Shown one piece after another: positions 46,545 through 59,858 of a DNA stretch of 64,000 bases. The position numbers and the translations under genes were made by a program. Position 1 is the stretch's first letter. Every line of letters begins with the position of its first letter. The notes under the pieces are model-generated. The model was given only the letters and a program-made list of their open reading frames with translations. It had not been told where the DNA came from and ran no database searches. The DNA comes from Allium sativum (Eukaryota; Streptophyta; Magnoliopsida; Asparagales; Amaryllidaceae), in contig CM060912.1 of the NCBI GenBank assembly GCA_030737875.1, forward strand, positions 460,788,310 through 460,852,309, written 5' to 3'.

Positions 46545-47518
46545 ATTTGTGTTTTAGTTAATGATTAGCATGTGGATAGCAAGTTCATGTAATTAGTTGT
46601 TATTTGGTTTTCCTAGACTAACAAAGATGGATGGTGAATGCGTTCACTTTGTAGTACGTTACTGTTAAAAGTAACGATTGTAATGTAGCTTTTTTTTTAT
46701 CCATACAAATAACTAATGACGTGCTGTTTGGATTATCTTATATTCTTGAGATTAGGATTCAAATTTATTTAAGTAAAACGAGGTGAGTAAGATCAGTAAA
46801 TTTGTTGGTAGGACTACTGCTCCAAGGCAAAAATATTTAAGAAATTACCACAGGTAACGGAATCAATCATGCACAAAAAGAGATGGCATAGCTATAGGGC
46901 ATTTACAGCATGAACATAGTACATGAAATGCAACCATTGGCAGCCTCTAGAAGAAGGCCATTCTTGTACAATATTACTGGATGTTATTGTAAAGAGTTAA
47001 CTGTATATTTACCACTTTGAAATGTGCACAAATATAGTACAAAGGAATTCAATCATAGATCATAGTTAGACAAATCTCTACATAGAGCTAGTGAGGGGCC
47101 CCTCTAGCAATTTTGAACGTATTCAGTTTTTCTGTTTCAACATGTACATGATCAGTTTTACTGATAAAAGCCTGAGGAATGAGTTTGCTGGCAAGATGAA
47201 ATTTTCTATTCCATCTTGTCTTTTAGCTTCACAATAGCAAAATGAATGAAGTAAAGAACTGTGGCAATTAATGTTATGCTTGCGGTGCCCGCTAGACAGG
47301 ATTGCTTCTTGCTTTGCAGTGAATTGTATATAGGTGTTAAGAGATTATTAATAGTATCACCGCACAACTCTCTGAAAACAGACCAATTGATTTCTTAATT
47401 TAAAAAGAATTTACTGTATTTTTAAATTAGCAGTTAATAACATTATTGTTGATTAGGAACTTATTGCATTTTAAAATTTTGTTGCATTTTTAAGTTAATC
47501 TAGTTAGATTTATCAAAG
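46545..47518. other. 3' flank of the HD-Zip gene
   Basis: Presumed 3' untranslated sequence followed by AT-rich intergenic DNA. No clear polyadenylation signal of AATAAA type close to the stop, and no further gene. Confidence 0.4.
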
Positions 47519-47760
47519 TGTTGTAATACTTAAAAGTAACAAAAGTGAATATGTTTATATGCTAAGAGGCTTTACTGCAATTTACATGGCATGTACACCC
47601 TATAAATAAAAAGATTGTTTACATTGTATTGTACACCTAAATCAATAGAAATGAAGAATCTCTACCTAATATCTTATGTTCTCTCTAATGACTTTTTTAA
47701 ATCTATTTTGTTTTATTTTGTACCACGTTGTCAGCACGAGATTCTATTTTTGCTTGAGAA
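47519..47760 (+). mobile_element. Copia-like LTR end and primer region fragment
   Basis: TATA-like CCTATAAATAAAAAG (about 47599), and then TACCACGTTGTCAGCACGAG at about 47721-47740, which resembles the ACACGTTATCAGCACGAG junction found in some plant copia elements. No coding part follows. Low confidence on ends and lineage. Confidence 0.35.
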
Positions 47761-48060
47761 TTCTTAATTCATGAAATTCTAGATTTGTTTAGTTGACACG
47801 TTTTTTCGTCGAACTTGTCACACGTCGATAACATCGTCAGCAAACATAAAACGATTAAGTCGATGTCGCGACATAAACATAAAATGGCCCAAAACTCCTT
47901 TTAAATGACCTCTTTGGGTCCGAAAACTTGGATTACGGTGATTTTCACGGTAATCTCGTAACCCTTTGAGCTAGCTTCAGGTACAAATTTCGTTTGGCCC
48001 AAATGACCTTATGGTTTAAATGTTACGTCCATTTTGGTGAACATGCGTCGATCACTCAAA
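47761..48060. other. Spacer, possibly U3 of a gypsy LTR
   Basis: Contains a GTCGATGTCGCGACAT word (47870-47885) and CCCAAAACTCC/CCCAAATGACC phrases, but nothing diagnostic. Confidence 0.3.
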
Positions 48061-48094
48061 ACTGCTCGTGCAACTCAACATGGCAAGTGCCACA

Positions 48095-48605
48095 AATTTC
48101 GCATTGGCCTCACATCGCATCGCATCCCTCCGGCTCTGCATCACCACCATCGCATCGCACCCCTCCGGCTTTGCATCACCAACACTGCATCACACCACAC
48201 ATCGCATTCCTCCGGCTCCGCATCACTACCATCGCATCGCATCCTCCACCGCATCGCATCCTCCATCCCCTCACATCCCACTTCGCAATTCGCATCCCTT
48301 GGGATACGAGTTTCGTATCCTTCGAGATAAGAGACATCGTATCCCCAAGGGATGCAAATTTCGCATCCCAAAAGAGGTATACGAGATACGCTGCCACACA
48401 CAGCATGATGCGATTTTAGGGATTCAACCAATGCAGGATGCGATTTTTCGTATCCTACCATGGATGTGATGCGATTTTTTGCAAGCGAACTTGTGGGACG
48501 CGATTTTCTGGATATGTGTTGTGTAGGATGCGATTTTCCGCTTTACATCAGAGAGGGATGCAATTTTCTGGGTTTGTGCTTCTAGAATGCGATTTTCTGC
48601 TGTGT
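48095..48605. repeat. CGCATC / GATGCG tandem repeats in both orientations
   Basis: 48095-48300: repeats of about 45-50 bases built from CATCGCATCCCTCCGGCT and GCATCACCACCATCG. 48405-48605: repeats with GGATGCGATTTTCTG, the reverse-complement word of the first block. In between, GGGATACGAGTTTCGTATCC and GGGATGCAAATTTCGCATCC are near-perfect palindromes. Overlapping open frames here are products of the repeats. Probably part of the U3 of the LTR that ends at 49172. Confidence 0.75.
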
Positions 48606-49172
48606 GGTTCCCAAATGTCAACTATCCTACCTAACCCACTAACTATATATATATCCCCTACCACATTCATTACAAGGGTTGGATTTTTTGGCACTCTTAA
48701 AGCTCTCAAGCACCATTAATGACTTCCAACTTCTTCCCTATGGCTATTGGACATGGTATGAACAACTAAAACGTTGCATACACGTTTTCCTTCAACTCTT
48801 GCACATTTACACGAATCTTTACACTACTGTTGGACATTTTTAATTTTCTCGGACATTGTTGACAAGTCAACACGCTTTTCACTCAACGAAGAAGGAGGAG
48901 GACTTTTCGGACAAAGTTTAGAATTAACAATCATTTTATTGTTCTATTGTAACGCTTTGTACTCAAATATTGTTTGAACTTGTAAAAAACTATAACCAGA
49001 AATTATATGATGAATGATTACTATGAAATGGACGTAGGCGTTAGTGCCGAACCACTATAAAAAGTTGTGTTCTTCCACATTACTTTATTTTGGATTTGAA
49101 TTATTGTGTTCATGATACACATACACACAAGGGTTAGCGTGTGCTGAATCCATGACAATTCAGCATGTCAAC
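48606..49172 (+). mobile_element. Gypsy-like LTR (element H), 3' part
   Basis: TATA-like CTATATATATATCCCC (48643-48658), a GGACGTAGGCGTTAGTGCCG motif, and an end CATGTCAACA at about 49172, followed by CTTTGGCTCGCCAGGTAGG, which resembles the junction of Tat-type gypsy elements (ACTTGGCGCGCCAGGTAGG). The LTR start was not located. Confidence 0.5.
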
Positions 49173-49322
49173 ACTTTGGCTCGCCAGGTAGGTGTCGCTA
49201 AGTTTCAGCTTCAACTCAGTTCTCGACTTCAGTTTTTAGCTTTAGTTCTCATCCTTAGCTTTTGACTTTGGTCTTCCGATTTTGGAATTTAACTTTCGCT
49301 CGATAACCTCTCGCTTCCCGCT

Positions 49323-49670
49323 ATGGTCAAGAGGAAGCAGCTAATTCGCTCAGAAGGAGCAAGTGTGAAGGAAGAGCAAGAACTCTCCTAGACCAGACAC
49401 CCATCAAACTTTGTCACCAGAGACGACATCGAGGACGTCGTCAAAGATCTAACCAAATGTCTTACTTCCCGCTTAGAGCAACACGAAGAACATTTCCGTA
49501 GGCCACCAAGGCCATTCTTCTCACCCGACTCGAAGGATTTACGAGGCAGTCGGGCCAAGGAAATCTTGTCTGAACAAGTATCAGTGTTCCGCAAGGATTA
49601 TCTCAGGACTTGGGGGGGCAATTCCCGAAGAACAACCCAGCGTCGACACCAATCCGCAAATGGCTATTAG
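49323..49670 (+). pseudogene. Gag-like N-terminal fragment of element H
   Basis: From ATG the frame reads MVKRKQLIRSEGASVKEEQE, hits an in-frame TAG, and goes on with FVTRDDIEDVVKDLTKCL and RRPPRPFFSPDSKDLRG to a stop at 49668. Charged, low in Cys, downstream of an LTR and primer-like site, as expected for a gag leader. No gag core or knuckle follows because a giant LTR inserted at 49721. The identity is inferred from position more than from sequence. Confidence 0.45.
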
Positions 49671-49720
49671 ATCGTTTAGGCTCGGGGGAAACACACCCAA
49701 TCCCCTTTAAGGCTCGGTTG

Positions 49721-52327
49721 TGTAACGACCTGAACTTCCCCGTAAAGGAAAGCCCGAATTGAGTTGAGAACAAGCCACATCGAGATACAAACAGAAGAAC
49801 ATTTCATCGTTAATTACAGCAGTTTCATCAGAATACAAGAATATACAGAGTATGAATAAATATTACGCAACAGAAAAATATCAGAGATTACAATACATAA
49901 CATAGCAGCGGAAAAATAATACAAAACACAACTGAAAGTAATATATGGATACAGAGCTTTCCGAGTATCGTTCCAGCTTTAAATCAGGATCCTATGAATA
50001 TAAATCTGCAAAACCAAAACTACTAGCTGCCCGTGTGGAAAATAGGGGCACCTAGAGTTTAGCTTAAAACAATAAACTCCAGGTCAGTCATGTGACTAGT
50101 GTGAGAACTAAAACAGTTATTTAAAACTTTACTTTAAAAGAGAGTAATTCAAGGGACCACGCCGTATAACATGGAACAAGTTTCCTCCCAAGAATACTAG
50201 TGCATAGAATAAACAACGCAATGCTTTTTGAAAAAAATGAAGTTATTATAAGACTTAGGTCCCATCACACAATGCAACGCAAGCCGGAGGATAGAGTTTT
50301 CCCTTATAATAGCCAAACATGCTTGGTACGTTTAAAACAAATCATTTTGATACTATTATAGTGTAAAGTGTATAAAACAACTCAAATATAAATGTATCAA
50401 TCATAGACGGCATAGCATCCCATGCTACTATGTCGCCAATACTAGGCTCTACAATCAAAACCGAAATATCACGTATTGGAAATTGGATTTCCGTCATGAG
50501 TCGAGGCCAGGGGCAAGCACCTCACCGGCTTCGAGACACTCTAGCAAATGCCCCAGGACTACACACTATGGGTAGCCCTTGGAATCGGCTGGGCCGGTCC
50601 TCCGTTACGTTTGAGGATTGGCAATTCCTAAACACACGTTTCCTGGTCCTATCAGACCTATCCATCGGCTCTGAAGAGACCGATATATCCGAGGCGCCTT
50701 ACATTCCAACATCCACAAAGGTGTAATAATCAACGATGTCAGGGATAGTAAAACGCTGACGCCACCCATAACTAGAAAGAAACGTCGTGTTCCCCCAGTG
50801 GTCCTTATCCCCTTTTTAACTCATACCGAGGTGTGAGGCTCGCGAATCAACGCTATACACAAAGCTACGCCACAAAGGCCGTGCTTTGATCATCCACCGC
50901 AAGACTCTGCTGTTCAACAAAAGCCTTGATCACTGCATCTCAGCATGCCACACATGCAATTCATGCCATGCGACTGATATCTATCGATGTATAACCTCTG
51001 AGCTCGTACGTCTCAGAGAAGGGCGTTAAGCAAGAGAATAAATTCTCCGCCGCCAAACAGATATATATTTAATAGAAATCAATCAGCACAGAATAAAATC
51101 CAATGTCAGACACACAATCCATTTACAAGTCCGTTCTGGGTCTGAATGAAACCGGAGGCACCTTATTCCTCCCCCATATGTCCAATACAGGGGAGAGGCC
51201 CTCACATATCCGTCGATCTCCAAGTACGCCTGGACGATTACCACTTATTACCTCGTCTTGGGTGTACAGCCCAATCAAGACATCAGTAATCATCCAAACA
51301 ATGTGAAGACCTCCGGTCTTCAACCACCATCTTCATCGTCGACATATCGTTGAATCAGTTATTCAGAATGGGTATAAACCCGGCCTTTCCGAATAACTCG
51401 CGTATATAATAAATAAGTGCTATAAACCACAACACACGCCCATTCCAATTCTAAATATATTTTTATTCAAATGTTCACATACTTTGGGAAAGGTTCCCAT
51501 TAATTTTATCAAAGATAAATTCTTTAAAATTTATTCTTTAATCTTCCTTTAGATTTCATTTCAAACTGTATTCTGTCTTTAATTGGATTAAAGAGCCAAT
51601 GTCATTTAAAACCCGGTTCACGAAAAACCCAAAATCACATTCCATTCCATCAGCCTCTAACTGTAAATTAGCAAGTGAACAATTCCCTAAGTATTAACCC
51701 CGAAGGCCGAAACCAACATCAGATCAATACCCAGGAAACCATTCAACTTAACCAATCTCCAGTTAGTTTCTGATTCTCTTAACTCCATTGTTAATCGGGT
51801 TAAAGAATCAGTGTTATTTAAAACACTGTTCACGATAAACCCAAAGACCAATTTCAATTCAATTCCAATTAAATATTTTAAATTGGAAAACTTTACTTTG
51901 GAAAATTCCCGTTAAATCTTAATAAAATGATTTATAAATTCCAAAGCTCATTTCATTGTAAATCGTGTTAAAGAACGAATGTTGTTGAAAACACAGTTCA
52001 CAACAACCCCAAAATCCAATCAGTCTCTAACCGTAAATTAGTAAGAGAACAATTTCCTAAGTATTAACCCCGAAGGACGAAACCAACATTAGGTCAATAC
52101 CCAGGAAACCATTCAACTTAACTAACCTCCAGTCAGTTTCTAATTTTTATTAAGGAAAATCAGATTTTTTCCATCGAACGAAATAAATAAAATTACTAAA
52201 ATAAATTCCGATGATGTACGTACTATAGCGATCATCAAAACCATCTCCGGGCGACTAGGGTATGATTCTATATTTATCCAATATATTATAACTTAGAATA
52301 CACGTTTGCAAGGCTCTAATACAAAAA
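49721..52327 (-). mobile_element. Partial giant LTR B
   Basis: On the plus strand it begins TGTAACGACCTGAACTTCCC, the reverse complement of the LTR 3' end (compare TGAAACGACCCAAACTTCCC at 7645). It is about 2.6 kb and lacks the LTR 5' part. It contains palindromic units at about 51585-51635, 51794-51845 and 51963-52013, and two ~115-base units with AACCCCGAAGG at 51648-51778 and 52020-52145. It interrupts element H. Confidence 0.8.
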
Positions 52328-55300
52328 TGAGACGACCCGAACTTCCCCGGTCTCCGAAGAGAAGAGAAAGAACGGGTTGACTTGAGGATAAGACGAATCA
52401 AAACACAAACAAAAGAACATTTCATTGCTTATTACAACAATTTCATCAGAATACAAGAATATACAGAGTATGAATAAATATTACAAATTTACTAAACATC
52501 AGAGATTTAAATACATTACAATGCAGCGGAAAATAATACAAAAAACAACTAAAAAGAATATGCGGATACAGAGCTTTCCGAATATCATTCCTTCTGTAAA
52601 CCAGGATCTTGTGAATATAAATCTGCAAAACCAAAACTACTAGCTGCCCGTGGAAAATAAGGGCACCCAGAGTTTAGGTTAAAACAATAAATTCCAGGTC
52701 AGTCATGTGACTGGTGTGAGAACTAAAACAGTTGTTAATCTTTACTTTAAAGTTAGGTAAATCCAGGGATCACGCCGCATAACACGGAACGGGTTTCCTC
52801 CCAAGAATACCAGTGCATAAAACAACAGCGCAATGCTAAATAAAGAACAATGAAGCTATAAGACTCAGGTCTCATCACATAATGCAACGCAAGCCGGAGG
52901 ATGGAGTTTTTACCTTATAATAGCCAAGAATGCTTGGTATGTAAAATTTCATGTTTTATTATTACTATTAGTGATAGTGTCAAAACAATTTCAAGCATAA
53001 GTACCAATCATAGACGACATAAGTGCCCCATACCACTATGTCGCCATATATAGGTTTACAATCAAAACCGCAAAATGTCGTATTGGAAGTTGGATTTCCA
53101 TCTGTGAACCAAGGCAAGGGATCGTCCTTACCGCTTCGAGATGCTCTAGCCCACCCCTCAGGTCAGAGCTCGAGTGACCTTTGGATCGTCAGGGCCGGTC
53201 CACTCGATGTGGATTAAAATGCCTAAACACTGCATTTCCTCGCCCTATGAGGCGTCAATGAGCCAAATGACTCCATCGACCCCGGATCGACCGATATAAC
53301 CGAGGCGCCACGCAATCCATCATCCACATAAGTAAAATGTCAGGGCTAGTGAAACGCTGAAACCATTCCTAGCTAGAAATAAACGCATGCCCCCCCTGAT
53401 GTTCTCTCCCGTTTCTGGTTCACACCGGGGTGTGAGGCTCGCGAATCAACGCTACACAAAACTATGTTATATCAAAGCCATGCTTTGATCTTCAACCACA
53501 AGATTCTGCTTTTCAACAGAAGCCTTGATCATTTGCATCTCAGCATGCCACACAGGCAATTCACGCTATGCAACCGATGTCCATCAATCACATAGAATGA
53601 AATCTGATGTCAGGCACACATCCATTTACAAGTTCGTTCTGGGTCTGAACGAAACCGGAGGCACCTTATTCCTCCCCCATATGTCCAATACAGGGTAGAG
53701 GCCCTCACATATCCGTCGATCTCCAAGTACGTCTGGATGATCACCACTTATTACCTCGCCTTGGGTGTACAGCCCAATCAAGACATCAGTAATCATCCAA
53801 ATGATGTGAAGACCTCCGGTCCTCAACCACCGTCTTCATCCACGACATATCGTCGAATCAGTTATTTAGAATGGGATAAACCTCGTCTTTCTGAATAACT
53901 CGCGTATATAATAAACAAGTGCTATAAAAACACAACATACGCCTCATTCCAATCTAGAGTATTTCTTTATCCAAATATTCATATACTTTGGGAAAGATTC
54001 CCATTAATTTTATCAAAGATAAATTCTTTAAATTTATTCTTTAATCTTCCTTTTGATATCATTTCAATCTAATTAAAGATGCATTAAAACTCCACTTGGT
54101 TTTAATCTTCCAAAAAATCAATATTAACGATTATTTAACTTGGGAAATCATATCCTGCCTTTAACTGGGTTAAAGAGCCAATGTCTTTTAAAACACGATT
54201 CACGATAAACCCAAAATCACATTCCATTCCATCAGCCTTTAACCGTAAATTAGCAAGTGATCAATTCCCCAAGTATTAACCCCGAAGGCCGAAACCAACA
54301 TCAGATCAATACCCAGGAAACCATTCAACTTAACTATTCTCCAGTTAGTTTCCAATTTTCTTAACTCCATTAGGTCTAAGAACAGTATTATTAAAGATAC
54401 CATTCACGACAACCCAAAATCTTATTCCATTGTTAATTGGGTTAAAGAACAAGTGTTATTTTAAAACACGTTCACGATAAACCCAAAGGCCAATTTCAAT
54501 TCCATTCCAATTAAATATTAATTAGTTGGTATATTTCATTAAATCTAAATAAAAAGATTTAATCTTTTCTCAACTGGGTTCAAGAACAGTGTTAATGAAT
54601 ACACCATTCACGACAAACCCAAATCACATTCCATTAATTATGGAATCTTCACGGGAAAAAATCAATATATAATCGATATCAATTTCCATATCCGACTAAT
54701 AATATAAGTGGAATAACGACAAAGCCTTTTAAATTCCATATGTATAACAGTCTTCCTCCACAGAATTTCATTTCAATTATTATCTAAAGAATTCCATTCA
54801 ATTCTAATTTAATATATTAAATTGGAAAACGTTACTTTGGAAAATTCCTGTTAAATCTTAATAAAAAGATTTATGAATTCCAAATTACATTTCACTGTAA
54901 ATCGGGTGGAAGAACGAATGTCGTTAAAACACAGTTCACAATAAATCCAATTCACATTCCATCAGTTTCTAACCGTAAATTAGTAAGAGAACAATTCCCT
55001 AAGTATTAACCCCGAAGGCCGAAACCAGCATCCGATCAATACCCAGGAAACCATTCAAGTTAACTAAACTCCAGTCAGTTTCTAATTTTTTAACTCCATT
55101 GGGTTTAAGAATTGTATTATTAAAGATACCATTTACGACAAACCCAAAATCTAATTTGATATTAAATACAAGGCTCTGAATAGAAGATATATCGGCTCAT
55201 ATTCAATATCAAATTCTGGAACCAACATATATCGTATTGAAATAATGATATATATATACCTTCCAAATTCTTTCACAATATCCGTATAATCCTGGAATCC

Positions 55301-55559
55301 AATATCGAAATATTCCGAAGATAATTTCGGTTCAAATCCATTCCAATTCATATATTGGAAATTCTGGTTATTTTAAAAACCATTTCAAACCCAATCTATT
55401 TATTTAAAAACATTGGATTTATTATTCTAGTTCATAACTAGTTCATTTCGATAAAAATACCTTTTTATCTTTTCAAATATGGAATTTTTCATCTCAATTC
55501 TTTCCAGATCATTTATTATGATTTTACACAAATTATCGATATTTTTGATAATTTTAAAT
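52328..55559 (-). mobile_element. Partial giant LTR C
   Basis: Starts TGAGACGACCCGAACTTCCC. About 3.2 kb, collinear and highly similar to D up to about D position 58841, then cut exactly at the D terminus. Palindromic units at about 54163, 54367, 54436, 54577, 54900 and 55096; ~115-base units at 54230-54358 and 54960-55090. No coding domain. Confidence 0.8.
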
Positions 55560-58500
55560 TGAGACGACCCGAACTTCCCCGTGATGGAAAGAACGGATTG
55601 CTTCGAGGACAAGATGAATCAGAACACGAACAGAAGAACTTTTCATTGCTTATTACAACAATTTCAATAGAATACAAGAATATACATAGTATGAACAAAT
55701 AATATACATTTACTAAACATCAGAGATTTACAAGTTACAATGCAGCGGAAAATAATACAAAACACAACTGAAAAGAATATGCAGATACAGAGCTTTCCGA
55801 ATATCATTCCAGCTGTAAACCAGGATCCTGTGAATATAAATCTGCAAAACCGAAATTACTAGCTGCCCATGGAAAATAAGGGCACCCAGAGTTTAGGTTA
55901 AAACAATAAACTCTAGGCCAGTCATGTGACTGGTGTGAGAAATAAAACAGTTGTTAATCTTTACTTTAAAGTTATGTAAATCCAGGGACCATGCCGTATA
56001 ACATGGAACGGGTTTCCACCCAAGAATACCAGTGCATAAAACAACAGCGCAATGCTAAATAAAGAACAATGAAGCTATTATAAGACTCAGGTCTCATCAC
56101 ACAATTCAATGCAAGCCGGAGGATGGAGTTTTTACCTTATAATAGCCAAGAATGCTTGGTACGTGAAATTTCATGTTTTATTATTACTATAAGTGATAGT
56201 GTCAAAATAATTTCAATCATAAGTATCAATCATAGACGGCTTAAGTGCCCCATACCACTATGTTGCCATGTATAGGTTTACAATCAAAACCGCAAAATGT
56301 CGTATTGGAAGTTGGATTTCCATCTGTGAACCAAGGCAAGGGATCGTCCTTACCGCTTCGAGACGCTCTAGCCCGCCCCTCAAGTCAGAGCTCGATTGAC
56401 CTTTGGATCGTCAGGGCCGGTCCACTCGATGTAGATTGAAATGAATGAACACTGCGTTTCCCCGCCCTATGGGTCGTCAATGAGCCAAATGACTCCATCG
56501 GTCCCAGATCGACCGATATAACCGAGGCGCCACGCAATCCATCATCCACAAAAGTAAAATGTCAGGGCTAGTAAAACGCTGACACCACTCCTAGCTAGAA
56601 GGAAACGCATCTCCCGCTGATGTCCTCTCCCGTTTCTGGTTCACACCGGGGTGTGAGGCTTGCGAATCAACGCTACACAAAGCTACGCTATATCGAAGCC
56701 GTGCTTTGATCATCAACCACAAGACTCTGCTTTTCAACAAAAGCCTTGATCATTTGCATCTCAGCATGCCATACAGGAAATTCACGCTATGCAACTGATG
56801 CCTATCAATCACATAGAATAAAATCCGATGTTAGACACACATCCATTTACAAGTTCGTTCTGGGTCTGAACGAAACCGAAGGCACCTTATTCCTCCCCCA
56901 TATGTCCAATACAGGGGAGAGGCCCTCGCATATTCGTCGATCTCCAAGTACGTCTGGACGATCACCACTTATTACCTTGCCTTGGGTGTACAGCCCAATT
57001 AAGACATCAGTAATCATCCAAACGATGTGAAGACTTCTGGTCTTCAACCACCGCCTTCATCCTCAACATATCGTCAAATCATTTATTCAGAATGGGATAA
57101 ACCTGGTCTTTCTGAATAACTCGCGTATAATAAACAAGTACTATAAAAACACAACATACACCTCATTCCAATCCAGAATATTTCTTTATCCAAATAGTCA
57201 TATACTTTGGGAAAGATTCCCATTAATTTTATCAAAGATAATTCTTTAAATTTATTCTATAATATTCCTTTGGATATCATTTCAATCTAATTAAAGATGC
57301 ATTAAAACTCCACTTGGTTTTAATCTTCCCAAAAATCAATATTAACGATTGTTTAACTTGGGAAATCATATCCTGCCTTTAATTGGGTTAAAGAGCCAAT
57401 GTCATTTAAAACACGGTTCACAATAAACCCAAAATCACATTTCATTCCATCAGTCTTTAACCGTAAATTAGCAAGTTAACAATTCCCTAAGTAATAACCC
57501 CGAAGGCCGAAACCAACATCAGATCAATACCCAGGAAACCATTCAACTTAACTAATCTCCAGTTAGTTTCTGATTTTCTTAACTCCATTGGGTCTAAGAA
57601 TAGTATTATTAAAGATACCATTCACGACAACCCAAAATCTTATTCCATTGTTAATCGGGTTAAAGAACAAGTGTTACTTTAAAACATCGTTCACGATAAA
57701 CCCAAAGACAAATTTCAATTCCGTTCCAATTAAATATTAATTAATTGGTATACTTCATTAAATCTAAATAAAAAGATTTAATATTTTCTCAACTGGGTTC
57801 AAGAACATTATTAATGAAGACACCATTCACGACAAACCCAAATCACATTCCATTAATTATGGAATCTTCACGGAAAAACAAATCAATATATAATCGACAT
57901 CAATTTCCATATCCGACTAATAATATAAATAGAATAACGGCAAAGCCTTTTAAATTCCATATGTATTAATAGTCTTCCTCCAAAGAATTTCATTTCGATT
58001 ATTATCAATCGAATTCCATTCAATTCCAATTTAAATATATTAAAATGGAAAACGTTACTTTGGAAAATTCCTGTTAAATCTTAATAAAATTATTTATAAA
58101 TTCCAAATCACATTTCACTGTAAATCGGGTTGAAGAACGAATGTCATTAAAACACAGTACACAATAAACCCAATTCACATTCCATTAGTCTTTAACCGTA
58201 AATTAGTAAGAGAACAATTACCTAAGTATTAACCCTGACATTCCATCAGTCTCCAACCGTAAATTAGTAAGAGAACAATTTCCTAAGTATTAACTCTGAA
58301 GGCCAAAACCAACATCAGATCAATACCCAAGAAACCATTCAACTAAACTAAACTCCAGTCGGTTTCTAATTTTCTTAACACCATTGGGTTTAAGAACAGT
58401 ATTATTAGAGATACCATTTATGACAAACCCAAAATCCAATTTGATATTAAATACAAGGCTCTGTATAGAAAATATATCAACTCATATTCAATATCAAATT

Positions 58501-59858
58501 CTGGAACCAACAAATATCGTATTGGAATTACGATATATATATATCTTCCAAATTCCTTCACAATATCCGTATAATCTCGAAATCCAATATCAAAATATTC
58601 CGAAGATAATTTCGATTCAAATCCATTCCAAATCATATATTGGAAATTCTGGTTATTTTAAAAGCCATTTAAAACCCATTCAATTTATTTAAAAATATTG
58701 GATTTGTTATTCTAATTCATAACTAGTTCATTTCGATAAAAATACCTTTTTATCTTTTCAAATATGGAATTTTTCATCCCAATTCTTTCCAAATCATTTA
58801 TTATGATTTTACACAAATTATCGATATTTTTAATAATTTTATCAAGGCCCGTACAGTCGATTTCCATAAACGGCCATCGAACTGCACTTACACCGACCTT
58901 TTCCAAATTTGATTTAGACATAATTCCAAATCCAACCGTTAAATTTAAAATCTCTAGTATTTGTTAGAAAGCTCTTTTCAATACGAACCCAACGGTTCCG
59001 GTTTTAGGTGAATCCGACGGTCGGATCTCCCGTAATGTCCATTCGTAGTCAATAGTTGAAATTCACAAACTACAGCAGCGCGGCACGTTCTGTTCAAGCC
59101 ATTATATTATATATATAATATATATTTCGTTGATTTCCATTTAAAACGTATTTTACAAATTGTTTTAAATATGTTTTCAAAACAATTTCAACTTCATATT
59201 CAATTTCTAATCAAAATTGAATATTCCATATCATCGATATATAAATGATAGTTTTTCAAAACATTGTATTTTGAAATCAATTCCTTTTCGATATTCAGTA
59301 TAAAAATAAATAAAATCGATATAAATATCGTTCACGTCAAAATGGCGCTAAACTAATCAACAAGGCTTTATATATTTTTATATATTTTCGTGTCCATCCC
59401 AAATCGGACATCAAAATCATATTTTGATTCTTTTCTGAACAATATTTGAAAATATTCGTTATTTTAAAATAATCGTTATTTTAAAATATTCATTCTTTCT
59501 GAACTGGAATCAAACACAGTCAATTACCATATAATGTGATTATATGGATTTCATACACCACATGTACACAACAACAATCAAACCCAATCAACCATCATCC
59601 AAAGTACATTCTACACTGTCTAAGTATCAAATATAAATATTTAACGCTTACACAACTTGTCAATCAATCGATCGACATACAACTAAATATTAGGATTAGT
59701 GTATGTCATATATCATCCCAATACCCGTGTGGGGTTTCAGTCAACAAATAACGAATTTTATTTGTGCCATTGGGCGATGTGTATAATTTATCGTCCCAAT
59801 CAATATCAGTCAAATGTGTGTACATAAACAAATCGTTCGATTTGTTTATAAATATTTA
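55560..59858 (-). mobile_element. Giant LTR D, interrupted by element E
   Basis: Starts TGAGACGACCCGAACTTCCC and runs at least 4.3 kb to the insertion point of E. At 59700-59850 it matches LTR A 10290-10430 (shared ATCATCCCAATACCCGTGTG-type block with CCCGTGTGGGGTTTCA). The rest presumably lies beyond E, outside the window. Palindromic units at about 57381, 57586, 57653, 57789, 58116 and 58382. ~115-base units at 57448-57575, 58186-58236 (cut) and 58246-58372. Confidence 0.8.
59854..59858. repeat. Probable left target duplication of E (ATTTA)
   Basis: The five bases directly before TGTAACACC. The right-hand copy would lie outside the window. Confidence 0.4.

Noticed and set aside
48034..48469. 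Overlapping frames of 76-141 codons on both strands
   Set aside because: Products of CGCATC/GATGCG tandem repeats.
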